A DNA stretch of 64,000 bases, from assembly GCF_965638725.1 (NCBI RefSeq), contig NC_134951.1:41947246-42011245 (forward strand). The letters are read 5' to 3'. Under the pieces are notes generated by a model. The model saw only the letters and a program-made list of their open reading frames with translations, had not been told where the DNA came from and did not search any database. Shown here one piece after another: positions 25,573 to 61,900 of this stretch. Source of the stretch: Aptenodytes patagonicus (lineage: Eukaryota; Chordata; Aves; Sphenisciformes; Spheniscidae). The stretch's first letter is position 1. Every line of letters starts with the position of its first letter. Position numbers and translations under genes: made by a program.

Positions 25573-27315
25573 TATTACGTCTCATCACAGCATAACAGTT
25601 AAGAATACGTTGGCTTTAAAGATAAAAGCTATGTGTATCCATAGGGTTTGAAAGACATTGTTGGAAATTTATGGAGTCCACAGAAGCCACCTTGCGAAGG
25701 TTATGAAACCCTTGATTATCAAGTGGTTGGAGCTGGGATGTATTACTGGGAGGGATCATATAGGCTTCACCTGACATGCTTGACTCCAGGTATCTCATTT
25801 TGGCCACGCTCAAAGACTGGATGCTGAGTAGATAGACTTTCAGTCTGGCCCAATATGGATGATTTTTGGTTTTGATATTCTTATACATTCAAGAACCAGA
25901 CACAATACTGAAACATGAAAGAAACTATAAAGGCTACCTCAAGGAGTCGGGTAAGGGCTACTAGATCAAAGTTGCCAATATGCCTGAGAAACAAAGACCC
26001 TTATTTGGGGGAAATACAGGTCTGACATAAATACTCCATCTGAAATATACCATGAATCAGTACTCATGGACAGTTAATAAAAGGTGCAGTCTTTCTTTCC
26101 TAGAAATGGAAAATAATCTGAAAATAAATATCCACAAGCATGAGAAACTTTTTGCAAATTTGGTAAGCATATATTGCATGGCAGAAAGACAAAGACTATC
26201 TGCAAAGTAAACCTATTCATCTTTCTTTTAATTTAAGAGCTAGCCTAAGGAATCAGTGCAGAATCAGATATAAATTTAGTGGTGATACGGATTGTGTGAG
26301 TAAAACGTCTTGGAAATACATGAATTAAAATTTAATATATTATGGAGAACAAAGTCTTGTGTGCTTTTACAGCCTGATCTAACTCCTTATGAAGACAAAA
26401 GAAATATTCCTGTTCACTTGTGTGAGTGCAGGACCAGATCAATACCAAGAAAATAACAACCCATATGCTTCTGATTCTACTGGTCTCTTGGTGGTGAAGA
26501 ATAGCCACCTCTTTGACAAAGGAAGTACTATGACTCTTGAAAGAGAGTATTCCCTAATTTACACCATTCTGGGAGGAGAGTCTGGCCTGCCCTTGAGTGC
26601 ATGCCTTCTTAACCCCTTAACGTGCAGTAAGTAAATCCTGCAGAAAAGCTGCTGAACTTGCACATGCAGTAACTTCTAAAGCAAACTCCATGGCTGCCAA
26701 AAAGCATATGAGAAGTCAGAAATAACTTTCAATATGGCAGGTGTTACAGTGCAATAAGGGCATGTCTTAGGTACGTTATAAAACACAGACTGAAGTGGTT
26801 CCAGGATCTGAGAGTTATTACAACACAGACTGTGAAGTTGCTATTTAGATGAAATTCCTCCTACCATGTCTTCAAACCATTTTTTCCCTTTATTTGCTCC
26901 ATTCACCACATTTAGATGCCACCATCTTGTATTTCCTTCTCTGAAAAGGAAATCCCCACTTCTCAGCATGAAACTTGAAAAGCTTTCAGTCTTAAAAGGA
27001 GCTGCTGAGCCTACGTCCTACACCCAGGTAACCTAAGCCATGTGGAAATATGAACTGTTCGCAACCTTCAAGTCCTCCAAAGCGGGCCAAGCTCAGGACC
27101 TAAGCCAGCACCATTAGTACCTCAAGCAGCAGACGGCAGTGGTTAGTGGGAAAGGCAAAAGTCAAGGGAGTGGGGAGAGTTGCCAAAGCACCCAAGAATA
27201 TATGTGCATTAAAGCACCACTCTTGGAAAAGAGATGTTTGCACTAGTTCTGTGCGTGCCGGTACGTCCCTATGACAATGTCGATCCAGGAGGAGAAACTG
27301 ACTTTTGTCCTGAGA

Positions 27316-27391
27316 GTAGGATGCTGCCTCCCAACTAATGAGACCTGTCTCCGGTGGGATGCTGCCTCCTAACTAACAAGCCTTGTCTCCC
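27316..27391. repeat. 38-bp tandem duplication (2 units, diverged)
   Basis: Units 27316-27353 and 27354-27391 share ggatgctgcctcc, aactaa and tgtctcc at the same offsets, with several substitutions. Confidence 0.8.
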
Positions 27392-30128
27392 AGTCCACCG
27401 CAGCATTGCTCCCACACGGCAGCACAGCCCCCCCCACCAGGTCAGCATGCCCTCAGTGCCTGTGGAAAGCACATCTTCAGGTAGGGCACATGCTCTGCGA
27501 CCACAGAGAGCCAGGCTTTGGGGGAACTCTTGAGTCAATCAGTGGGACTTCACAGCTCTAGGAATCTTTTTGGCCCTTTTGAAAAATCTCACACTAGATC
27601 TTACAAAACTGGCAGTATGCACAAGAGTATAAATTAGGACTTCAAAAAGAATTACTCCAAATAGTAAAACCCAGCCTTTCATTAAGCCAAGGCTTCATCC
27701 TGCAACGGCAAAAAACCAGAAGCCAGGACCATGTTGCCTCATCTTTAATGTGCGACAAGAAAAGCTTTGGATACAGCTACAGTCAGGATTTTGCTTCACA
27801 GGAGGAAATCCAAGACGGTGGCTGCGAAGTGACAAATTCCTGCTCGTGCTGTTTTATTTCTGCTGGACGTAATGAGGTTGTTTAACTAGCCTGGCCTTTG
27901 CATAAACTTAATTCCCGCACACACACAGAGCCTCATATTTTCTGGATCGGTAGCACAGATATCATGAGAAACACTTTTCATTTCAGTTTCCCTAGAAGGG
28001 TACTAAGAATATGGAGTGATAAAGCAAAATTTGTCTTCTCAAACCTGGAGTTAGTCTCCAATTTATATAAAGACCTTTATATAAGGTCTTGCTGATAGGA
28101 AAACTATATACCTTCTTCAGACCTGGGGTTTTGTTGGTTTGAGTTTATTTATTTCTCAAGGCAGCAGAACTGCCTCCCCTCCCACGCCCCCAAATGAGTG
28201 CAAGGTGCTAAATATATGTGACGGTTTAGCCTGGGGCTTGTTTGGGGAGGAGGGCTGTTAGTTTTTTGAAGCCATTAAGGTGGTCATTCCTTCTATGGTG
28301 CTAACCCTTCCTCCTTGGCGGAGATTATTCCTTATTGATGTCTCTCTTCTACCAGAGATCTGCTTTATTAGGTCTGTTCTCACACTTTTTTCACACTGCA
28401 ATGCAGCACATCACATAACAGCCATATCACAGAGCAGAGACACTACTAGTGCTGGCAAACGGCTCCCTTCTCATCCAGGATTTCAGCTTCATTTGGCTTG
28501 TGATCAGTAGTCGTGGACTCCCTAACACAGAGGTGGACTCTCTTTTGCTCCTTTGCCCTGCCTCCTTTTTTTAATCCTCCACTGTGCCAAAAAAATTACT
28601 TTGAAAGGTATTTGGAAGCTTTTTGACTTCAACATTTTTCAAGGTGTCAGGCTGGGAATTTCCCCAAAAATAGCAATAGTTAACTTAGCTAGCTATCATG
28701 TTTTAAATGTTTGTTATATTTTTAAAGAGGTTTTTTCCTTTCTTCTGAAATGTGCCAGAAATATGGGGTTTCTGTTCCATACAGTGGTTCCCCTCATTTT
28801 TATTTTCTTGTTTTTAGTGGGAAAGTCAATGAACAGTGGTTTAGGAAGACATGAAGGAGGCAGAGCAAATAGTAAGCACAAATCGAGGAGAATTTCCTCG
28901 TTCTTCCCTCAGAAAACCATGTCTCCTTTGTTTCTGGTTTTCTGTAAGGAATAGAAGAAAGCCACTTAAGTTAGCAAACAGAGTCCCATTCCAGCCGGAC
29001 AACTGATATAGCTCAAAGTGTGACAACAGAGTATGTTACAAAGATGAAACCTGCTCAGCTTAGTTGGACTTTATCTTTTACTTAGGCACTAAAAGGCAAG
29101 GGGTTGCCCTGTGCCTGCAAGCAGCTGCATGCAGATGGTGATGCACTGAACTCACTCACAAGAGTTTGAACTGTAAAGCGTACAGTAAATCCATTTTGGA
29201 TTTTAAACACTTTTTAAAAAATTCCTTCTCATTTTCACTCATCCTGGCAAATTTTTGCCCTTTGTGAGCTTCACGAGTCAAATCAGGCAAGGAGGATGCC
29301 GCTTATTGTTCAACTCCAAGTGACAAAGGGTGGAGAAAGGATTCGTCATCGCACTAAGTTATGGGAAGGGCTTTGGTTCCCTAAGATTCCACTGTAGTCA
29401 GTGGAGAGAGATGGCAACTCCCGGCTCAAATTGCAGGTATGTGAAAGCACTCTCTGGAAAGGCTCTTTTCTCTCTCCATGACTTTGGAAAGAACCCGGGT
29501 AATGAAGACAGATACAGATAGACAACAGCTGTAGAAAAAAAATCTCTTTTCTTTTCTTCTTTTTATCAGTCATTGCTGTAAGGAGGAAAATGCTCACACA
29601 CATACACACACGTGCTCTGTCCCCACTGCTACATTTTACAGAACAGTAATCAAGTCCCAGGAAATGCAAGATACCTGACCTGGAATCAGGCCAGGACCCT
29701 GGGACTTAAATGTGCTACAAGGGCATATATATTTATATGCTTTACACAGCAAATGTGTAAATGTTTGCACAGCATCAGGTACATAACTCAGCTTTGTATT
29801 CATGCTAGGTACCATGGTGTTTTTAGAATAAATTGTGCCCTTGCACACCAGCAATATGCATGCAAGGAAAACTGGAGCTCAGTTTAGTTCAGTGCAACTT
29901 GTTTAGGGAACTACTGTAGGAGGAAGAGAGCCGTATATTCCAGGCTAATGCTGGGATTATGTGTCATCTGACTTGGCAGCTCTGGGGCATTAACTGACAT
30001 CGCGTATCAGGTTAGGTTAATAATCTACCACTTGGTTCTGCTTGAGCAGATCTGTGTGCCCAGGGTAGAGATCAGTGACAAACAAGGAGTCTCGGAGGGA
30101 GAGGATTAGTTGCTGTGTGTTCAGCGGG

Positions 30129-30179
30129 ATGGCACTTGCACCACAAGATGTACAGACTAAATGCCTGGATCTGCTGTGA
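30129..30179 (+). promoter_or_regulatory. Upstream ORF in the probable 5' leader
   Basis: An ATG at 30129 in a strong context (GGG ATG G) opens a 16-codon frame ending at TGA 30177-30179, in the same frame as and 48 nt before the kinase start. If transcribed as 5' UTR it could lower translation of the kinase. It would be irrelevant if the ctctccag at about 30218-30225 is a splice acceptor that excludes it. Confidence 0.35.
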
Positions 30180-30227
30180 ATCAGAAGCTACATCTGGAAA
30201 GTAGCATACAAATCTGACTCTCCAGGG

Positions 30228-54509
<24,282 letters not shown>

Positions 54510-55040
54510 ATAAAACACCCACAAAGCATCAGAAGAAAATAGGACGAAGGGGCAGGAAAGAAACAAAGACGGACAGAAACAGAGAGCGAGAAAAGGAAGC
54601 CAGGAGAGATGAATCCAATCTTAAAACAAGACACCTCCAAACACAAAGAAGAATGATATGATTTAAGCTGTGTATCCTCTGATATCCATCAAACATTGGG
54701 CTACAAATTTTGCGGAGCACATCAAAGACGCAGAAAAACAGATGCCGCTGTAACAAAACAACATCAAGCATATTTAAGCAAAAAAGTGGACACTGTGGGC
54801 AGAAGATATGATTTTAAATATCTTATATCAATACATGTACTGTCCCAAACTTGCGTCACTTGTATTTATGCATTTCATTTGGGAAATAAACCTGGCCAGG
54901 CAATTTTCATTAAGCTGTGAACATAATGCAGAAGGTAAACAAACAGTAACAATGATGGAATAATCGATTTTTGGGGGATTGTCATAATAAACAAAATAGT
55001 CATGGCACTGATCTTTTCTTTATTTATTTATTAGTTTTAA
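54510..55040 (+). other. 3' UTR of the HUNK-like gene with AATAAA signals
   Basis: Downstream of the stop lie AATAAA hexamers at 54509-54514 (overlapping the stop), 54885-54890 and 54986-54991. The last is followed within about 30 nt by a T-rich stretch (55014-55035), the best match to a cleavage/polyadenylation arrangement. The first 100 nt after the stop are strongly purine-rich. The UTR end is inferred, not observed. Confidence 0.5.
54986..54991 (+). terminator. Likely polyadenylation signal AATAAA
   Basis: Canonical hexamer with a downstream T-rich element (tcttttctttatttattta-like run at 55013-55033). The alternative at 54885-54890 lacks as clear a T/GT-rich element directly after it. 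Confidence 0.45.
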
Positions 55041-55560
55041 CTGTGTATTCTAAGTAATGGAGACCATGCAACCTAACTCCCCTGAAAGGAGCAAATCACA
55101 CATTTTCCTTGTAAATTTAACAGCTTAATTAGGACTGCCTATTCGTAACTGTGTGCCTTTGTAATGTTTGTCTCTTACTATTGAAAACATGCATTTGCTT
55201 TCAGTTTCAATGATTTATGCTTCTTAGCTAGATTTTCATAGTACTAAGCTTTGAGCCTGATTCTGTCTTCAAATCAGTTTTATATCAGTTTAAATCCCTT
55301 AACTTCAATAGATTTGAACTTGATTGACTCCAACAGGGGCGAGAATACAATGGGAGTCTTCATATTTGCCGCTCTGTAAGCTCACATGTAGAAGTAAAAG
55401 ATGTGCAAAGGGTTTCGAAGTAATACTAGATAGTTATACAAAGAATAGCAGCAAGAAAAAGCCGCAGCAGAAGAAGGCATAATCCTATGAGCTAAAACCA
55501 AGGCTTTTATCTGACAAGCACGTGGTAAGCACCTGGTCACACCGAGTGGGACCAAACCTG

Positions 55561-55930
55561 CGGTCCCGTTTTACTCTGCCTCGCCTTCCCCCACCGCGCC
55601 GGGACCACATCCACGGGATGAGCTTTTCATGGTCTACGCAGGTCCTGCACAAGCGTGCTGTGCCGCCTCAGTAAGGGCAGCTTATGCAGACCTGCGCGGG
55701 CGCCAGCCACTCCGCCATCTCCTCGGCTGGGCTGAAACAGCTATTGCGGAGCCCTGCTCTCAGCCAGCCCTGAAACAACCTCTGAATAACAGAGCTGTTT
55801 TTAACTCAGTACATCTTTGCTGACCAGGCTTACAGGGCAAGTCCCAGAGCTGCAGCTGAAGAGCTGGAGAGGAAGGTTGGGGCGCGTGCGCAGGAATTTA
55901 TTACGCCAGCTTCGCCACCGAAGAAAACAT
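55561..55930. promoter_or_regulatory. CpG-rich patch just beyond the kinase gene's 3' end
   Basis: Sixteen CpGs lie in 55561-55750, about the random expectation, plus a further group at 55881-55920 (ggggcgcgtgcgc, ttacgcc, cttcgccaccg). It includes a YY1-like core (ccgccatct) near 55710. It may be a promoter or first exon of an unseen gene on either strand, or an isolated enhancer. Confidence 0.4.
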
Positions 55931-58900
55931 GCTGTGTAACTTTATCCTGTGAGCGTGTGGCTGCAAGTCAGACGTGCCACCTGGGATTGCAGCTGAGCTA
56001 GGTGGAAAGGCTAGTACCTCTGCCCATTGCTTTTCTTCAAAGCTTAAAGTCTCCTCAGAGCATAACAGCACATGTAGTCACTCCAAAATCTAGTTGGTCA
56101 GAACAATCCAGATTGGAAAGAAGCTATTAAAAATGCTTGGTGACCCCAGCACAATTTGGCAGAACGCGGCCAGGAAGCAGATACACGTGTGGCATCCCCC
56201 TCTGCTCAGAGGGGAAGGAAGGACCACTGGTCTCTGGACAGGGGCAGGTGGCAAGGAAGCTCAAACCCAGCAGCTTCCCTTATACACACCCAAGCTAATG
56301 AGTAGCACAGGGGCCATTTGCTGCGCTTGTAACTCTGGCGCCATGCAATTCAGAACCTAGAGATAGCTGAGTGATTTCCAGAGTGATTTCCAGATAATGT
56401 TTTTCTCTGAAAATCTGATTTTCTTAGAATTTAGAAAATGTTTATGTCTTGAAAATATTTTTAGCTTTGAATTGCCCTTACAAAACACTTTTTGTTTGAA
56501 TATACAGTTTGAAACAAATGGTTTCAGCTCTAAGTTGACATTTCAATTTACTGTTTCCTTTCACAATACTGAAATGCTTCATTCTCACCATAAATGTCTA
56601 ACAGCTTTTTCCTCCACATCATTTCTTCACAAGAAAAATTCCTTTCTTTGACACTTTTTAATATTTTGTCTTTATACTCTAATTCCAGATGACAATAACA
56701 TCAAAATGCTCTAATTTTTTTCACTGAGTCAAAACTCCATTTTCCAAACAGCTCTACCACCATCTTCCAGCTCTTCCACAAGCCCTTGGAGAGAGGAGAG
56801 CAAGAGGAGCTCACGCTTCTCCTTTACCAACTCAGTGCAGGCATGTCTATGTAGGTGCCAAGCAGACGACAGCCGCAGGAGAATACCCGTTCCCCACTAA
56901 AACAAAGCCTGGAAAGATCAGTGTTAAGTGACTGTGCACCACGACCCAAGTGCAGAAGAGGCCGCTCTTCCTGCAGGAGCTCTGAATTGTGGTGCCTTCA
57001 CCCTCCCGTGGCCTCAGCTGCCTCCAGCCCAGCCTCTGCTCTGGCTGCAGCAGAGAACGGGGGTTTCCAAAGGGTGAGACACTTACCAGTGGTTGGAGAA
57101 AACATCAAGTCTTTGCAGGGTCCCTGCCACCTGCCTAGTCTTTCCATCTTCAAGGTCATATGGTTTCTTATTTCTAGGAGTGGTTTACTAAAAAGCAGGG
57201 GAATATCCCTTCTTCTGCCCTGTTTGGCACTTTAAAGGTCACAGTGCTGAAATAAATGTTTCTCCAACATGCCACAGCTGAGTATTGCTTTATAGATGTC
57301 ATGTAGAGAGAAAAGAGATTTTCTAGCTACACTTCCCATACACTCATTTAAGGGCTAGCTTCAACCTGGCCTTCTCCCAAGCTGTTCCAACACCACTGAA
57401 ACATATATCTGCTGCTAGCACAGAGCGGCCGTGTCTGAGCAGGAACTCTCATCTACCGCATATATTAACACTTTGAAATAAAAGCCATCTCGTTCCTGAA
57501 GGGGAGAAGGGAGGAGTGCAGTTAACGGGTCAATGCCATAAACGCAGGTCCCGGATCACGTGCTGAGCTGGGAAGGGGCAGGGAGCACAGTGCAGTATAG
57601 ACGATAACGTAGCACATGATGATGGAAACACCTCCAGGCAGCCAGACTGCATGGGTGGCCCAGGCAGGGAGACGGTGCCAATATTTTAACAAGTGGCTCC
57701 CACAAAAACGTTTTTCTTCAGCAGGTGATAAATTTATGCTTCGGGGATGTGATGTCTGCAGAAAGACAGTGAAGGGCTCTGGAATCCGCCCTTTCATTTA
57801 ACAATGTAAAGGAAAAAAATACGCTTCTAAGGAAGGGGACATCGCTGCTTGGCAAGAAAATGTACATTAAGACGCAGTTGGCCAGAAATGCACTGAGTCA
57901 TGCAGAGTAGTGTTTGACCAGTGCAATTCATGTGGGGGGAGAGGAGGGAGCTGAATGCCTTGCACAGGAGTCCCACAGCATCCTTCTTCAGGAAGGGTTA
58001 TTGAAAATACCTAACTCTGAGTAGAGACTTATTACAACCCCGATAAAAAGCCAATGCTAATAAGATGCAAGGCAAGGTGAAGTGGGACAGCAAGGCTTTC
58101 CACCTCCTCTCTCGCGTCTGGCAGCAGAAACGTAACAGGCTCCTAAAAAGGCAGCTTCCGAAGGAGCTTTTAGCTACTTCATTACATCTATAGCAGTCCC
58201 TTGTACAAACAAACTTCACATAGAGTCTCTGCTTGGACTAACACTGGATCTTTAGGACCTTCAAGTCAGTCTCTATAAGTGGATCCTGCTATTTGCACGG
58301 TCTGTCAATGCAATCACGAGAGATTCCCAGCCCTCCATTTCATACGTTTTCCATTTACACATAGGAAATGGCACCTTTTACTACTATCCTGTTTCTGTGC
58401 CATATTAATAAGTTCAACTGCTTTATGTATTACCAGTTTGAACACTGTTCTGCTTTTCAAATCACAACTGTTTTCATGTCAGCAAAAGAATTTCAAACCA
58501 CAGGAAATTCTGGGGATGAAGTACAAATATATACTTAGAAAGAGCTATCAGGAAGCAGAGTCAAACCTACAGTTGGAAAAATATGAAAAAAAGTCATTGC
58601 TTTCATACTGCACTTTTAATTTCATCATTTTTTAAACACATCAATGAACAAGATTAATAATTTAGCCAGTAAAGGAATTTCTGTTTAGCCTCTGAAAAAT
58701 CCCTGAATAATTCAGAAGTTCTGACATTAGATAGCCTTTGTCATGCTGACTCATCCACCCTGGGTAAAACGCCAAAGAGAGATCGAAATGTTTGACCCAT
58801 TCTCTCACAGCCCTCTCACATTACAGCTTATGAACAACAAAACTCCACAGATCAGAAGCTCACAAAACAGAGAAAGCAGCTCATGTTCACCTGTTGTCTG

Positions 58901-61900
58901 TGCCAGCAAGATGATGAGAAAGGGCAAACAGGAGCATTTTGCTCATCCCTTATAAACATGGTGCTAAAACTACAACACCTGATCTGCAGTCCAAGGAAAT
59001 TCACTCCTTCGACTTCCCCGGGCTCTAATGATAAGGTATTAAGAAATTCAGAAGATATTAATCATGCAAAAGCCATCTTAAAAGAAATCAGTGTTTGTCA
59101 AACTGAAAGTGAGCCTGAGAAATATATAAACACATTTTTTCTTCTATAAAGCAGCACTTACAATTTTTATGTTCCTTATATGTAACATACATTTGCCTCA
59201 CCCATACATCTGAAATTAAAATCTTTCAGTATCATAACGATAATGAACTATTCCCTTCCTCTCTTTCACCACTTTTTTCAGTTCTGGTCATTGTTTTGGG
59301 TTACAGATTATATAGATGGATTCTACAGAAAAATGTAAGGTAGTGAACTTACGAAACAGTCTTCTTAAGAATAACTATTTGAGATTTCTGCTAGGATTCC
59401 TGGCATAAAACATTCCAGCATGAGAATCAGCAGGGACCTTCCTACCAAGTCCACCATTTTCCTGGCTGTAGTGTTTGGGCTCCAGTCCCTTATACACACA
59501 TATTTTGTGGCTAATCCATTAGAGAGAAAGCGAGAGGAGGCTTTCAGGAAAGAGCCATTTCCAGCTAGGAAGGAGCTATCATAGAGGTTAAGACTTCTAC
59601 CACCACTCAGGAGAGCGGGCAGAGGGGCAAAGGGAACAAATAGAGCTGAACACCATGAGGCATACTCAGGTTGAGATTTCGAGGACCAATAGGACCTTGC
59701 AGTGGGATGTTGCTTACCCAACCTCAAACAGAGGAGATATCTCTGACTAAGCTGGTTGTCTAGACTCCTTTGTAGTCAATGGAGAATATGGACATCTGGA
59801 AAAGAGGGAGAATAAATTAGTTATGGAGGCCCTTGAACAGACTCTTCAAAGTCTACCCAACTGCACTGCCATAAGGACGACTTGATCCAGTATTTTGGGC
59901 TTTGAGTTTCCACAGACGGGAATAAGAACAGAGCATCCGTTTCATCTCATGAACGTTATAGCCAGCAGGACTCTTTCCTGACCTCCACAGGAGCACAATG
60001 GTAAGATTTTTAAGTCCTTATCTGGAGCATATATCAAAGGCATATATCAAACCTAATCAGCTGTTTCTAGGCAGGCAGATATTTTACTTGGGACATCTGT
60101 ATTTAGTAACTGTAATAGCTTTTTGAGGCCAGCAAGAAGACTGAAAGCCACTTTTTACAAATCCTTTCTTAGAAAGCAAGTCCTCTGTAAAGCAGAAAGC
60201 GAGTATTCCCCTATTTAGACAAAATAACGTTTTAAATATCAAGCTGATCCATTGCAGCAGCTCAAGCAAGCAATGAAAAGCATTAGGGACTATGTTACAC
60301 AGGTCTTTTCTATGTTAATTGATACTTAACTCACATCAGCAGTTTCTACAGTATACTTCAATGGTACCAGAAAGGAAAGCAAGTGTTCCCCCAGCAAAGG
60401 AGGAGTCCTTTGGTTCAGACCTTCAGGGTGTCTTTCCAGTGAAGTTCTGCATACAAGCCCTTGTGGGTATGACAGTATTTCAAACTACCAAGAGGTCTCT
60501 TTCACGGAACACAGCCTATACATCTGCCAGACAGCCACTCTTAGCCAGCCTACACCCATTCCTAGCATGACCATGAATTCCCACGTTACGGAGACTCTGC
60601 TCTTTCTAGGCATTTCTACTTGCTGCTTCCCATATGCTTTAATAGCTCAGCACCTCTCCTGCAACTAAACCAAAAAATAACTCCCCGAGATGACTGACAT
60701 ATAAGCCACATACATACATTTACAGGCATTTACACATAGGCTAACATAGAGAGGTGTGGAGGATATGCTGTTACACAATGGATATGAAAGGTTAAATGAC
60801 ACATTCTGTGTTTGTCTATAATGCCTCCCTTTTATTGCTGCAAGACCACCCCCATCTCCTCGGACAGAGGTAGATAAGTCATAGAGATGATGATACAGTA
60901 CCAGCTCAAGCTGTTTTGTTATGACAGCCTTCTAGAGAAAGAAAACCGTGTTCCAGTCACTTCAGTGCTTTCAACAGGAGTAAGTAGGCAAATGACCCAA
61001 TCCTGCAGATGAGAAGAAAATTTTTGTTTCAGAAAACCCGCCCCAAATTGTCAGAAATGCTCTAAGGATACCCTGCTCCAATCAGCTTGATTCTCTTCCA
61101 TTAAGCTCCTTATCTTCTTTCCACAAAAAAGCAGGCAAGCACCCCTTGAGTTCCCAAAGGCAATCCTTCAAGAACAATGGATATTTAAGAGACTTCTGTG
61201 CTCATGGAATATATAGTAAGGATGGCAAAATTTCCCAGAAAGCCTGAAAAATACTCAGCAGTGACTGAAATTCAGTAAAATCATGACTGTCATATAGCTG
61301 TTATGTTATCCTGGTATATATCAGTATGGGACAGTATCAACTAATGAACATCTGAGCTCAAAAGGCACAGCCTGTGACTACAGATCATACATTACACATC
61401 TCTATGCAATCTCAGAAATAATTCATAAGCTGCCCTTTCTTGCTGCTTTCTCTGCAGGAGTCTCTCTGCTTCTATGTCTAATTCTGCTTTTGCCCTGTGT
61501 GTAGCATAGAAGAAATGCCAAGCACAGATTTCAATGTATAAACATATTACGTGGCATGGTAAGAGAACTTCATAATAGCCCAGTTTGGAAGTACTGACCA
61601 AAAATTGGCTTAGCAATAACTAAAAGCTGGGATTTTTGCCCTTCCATTAAAGCAAGGAGATCAAACCATGGCTTTAGGCTTAACCAGTTGCATCAAGCTC
61701 AGCGCCACTCCAGTGACTGAGCGTACTTGCTATACTTTATGCCCTCATACCCTGTGGTCTTTACAGATTTTTTCACTTTAATTCATCTTACAAAAATGAA
61801 CACCTGCCCACCGCATCCTTGCTTTTGCTTCCTTGGGCCTATCATTGACCCAGAATTTGCATGTTGGAAAAAACAAGTTCAGTGTCTGAAATGAAAAAAA

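Larger units (their letters stand above)
22303..30128. other. Non-coding flank upstream of the kinase
   Basis: Tandem duplications at 25.5 and 27.3 kb are listed separately. The promoter of the kinase presumably lies here or further upstream, but I see no convincing TATA box or CpG island next to the first coding exon. Confidence 0.6.

Noticed and set aside
58279..59149. Run of overlapping plus-strand frames as exons of a downstream gene
   Set aside because: Different frames, no domain, no convincing splice pair; consistent with chance frames in AT-rich DNA.
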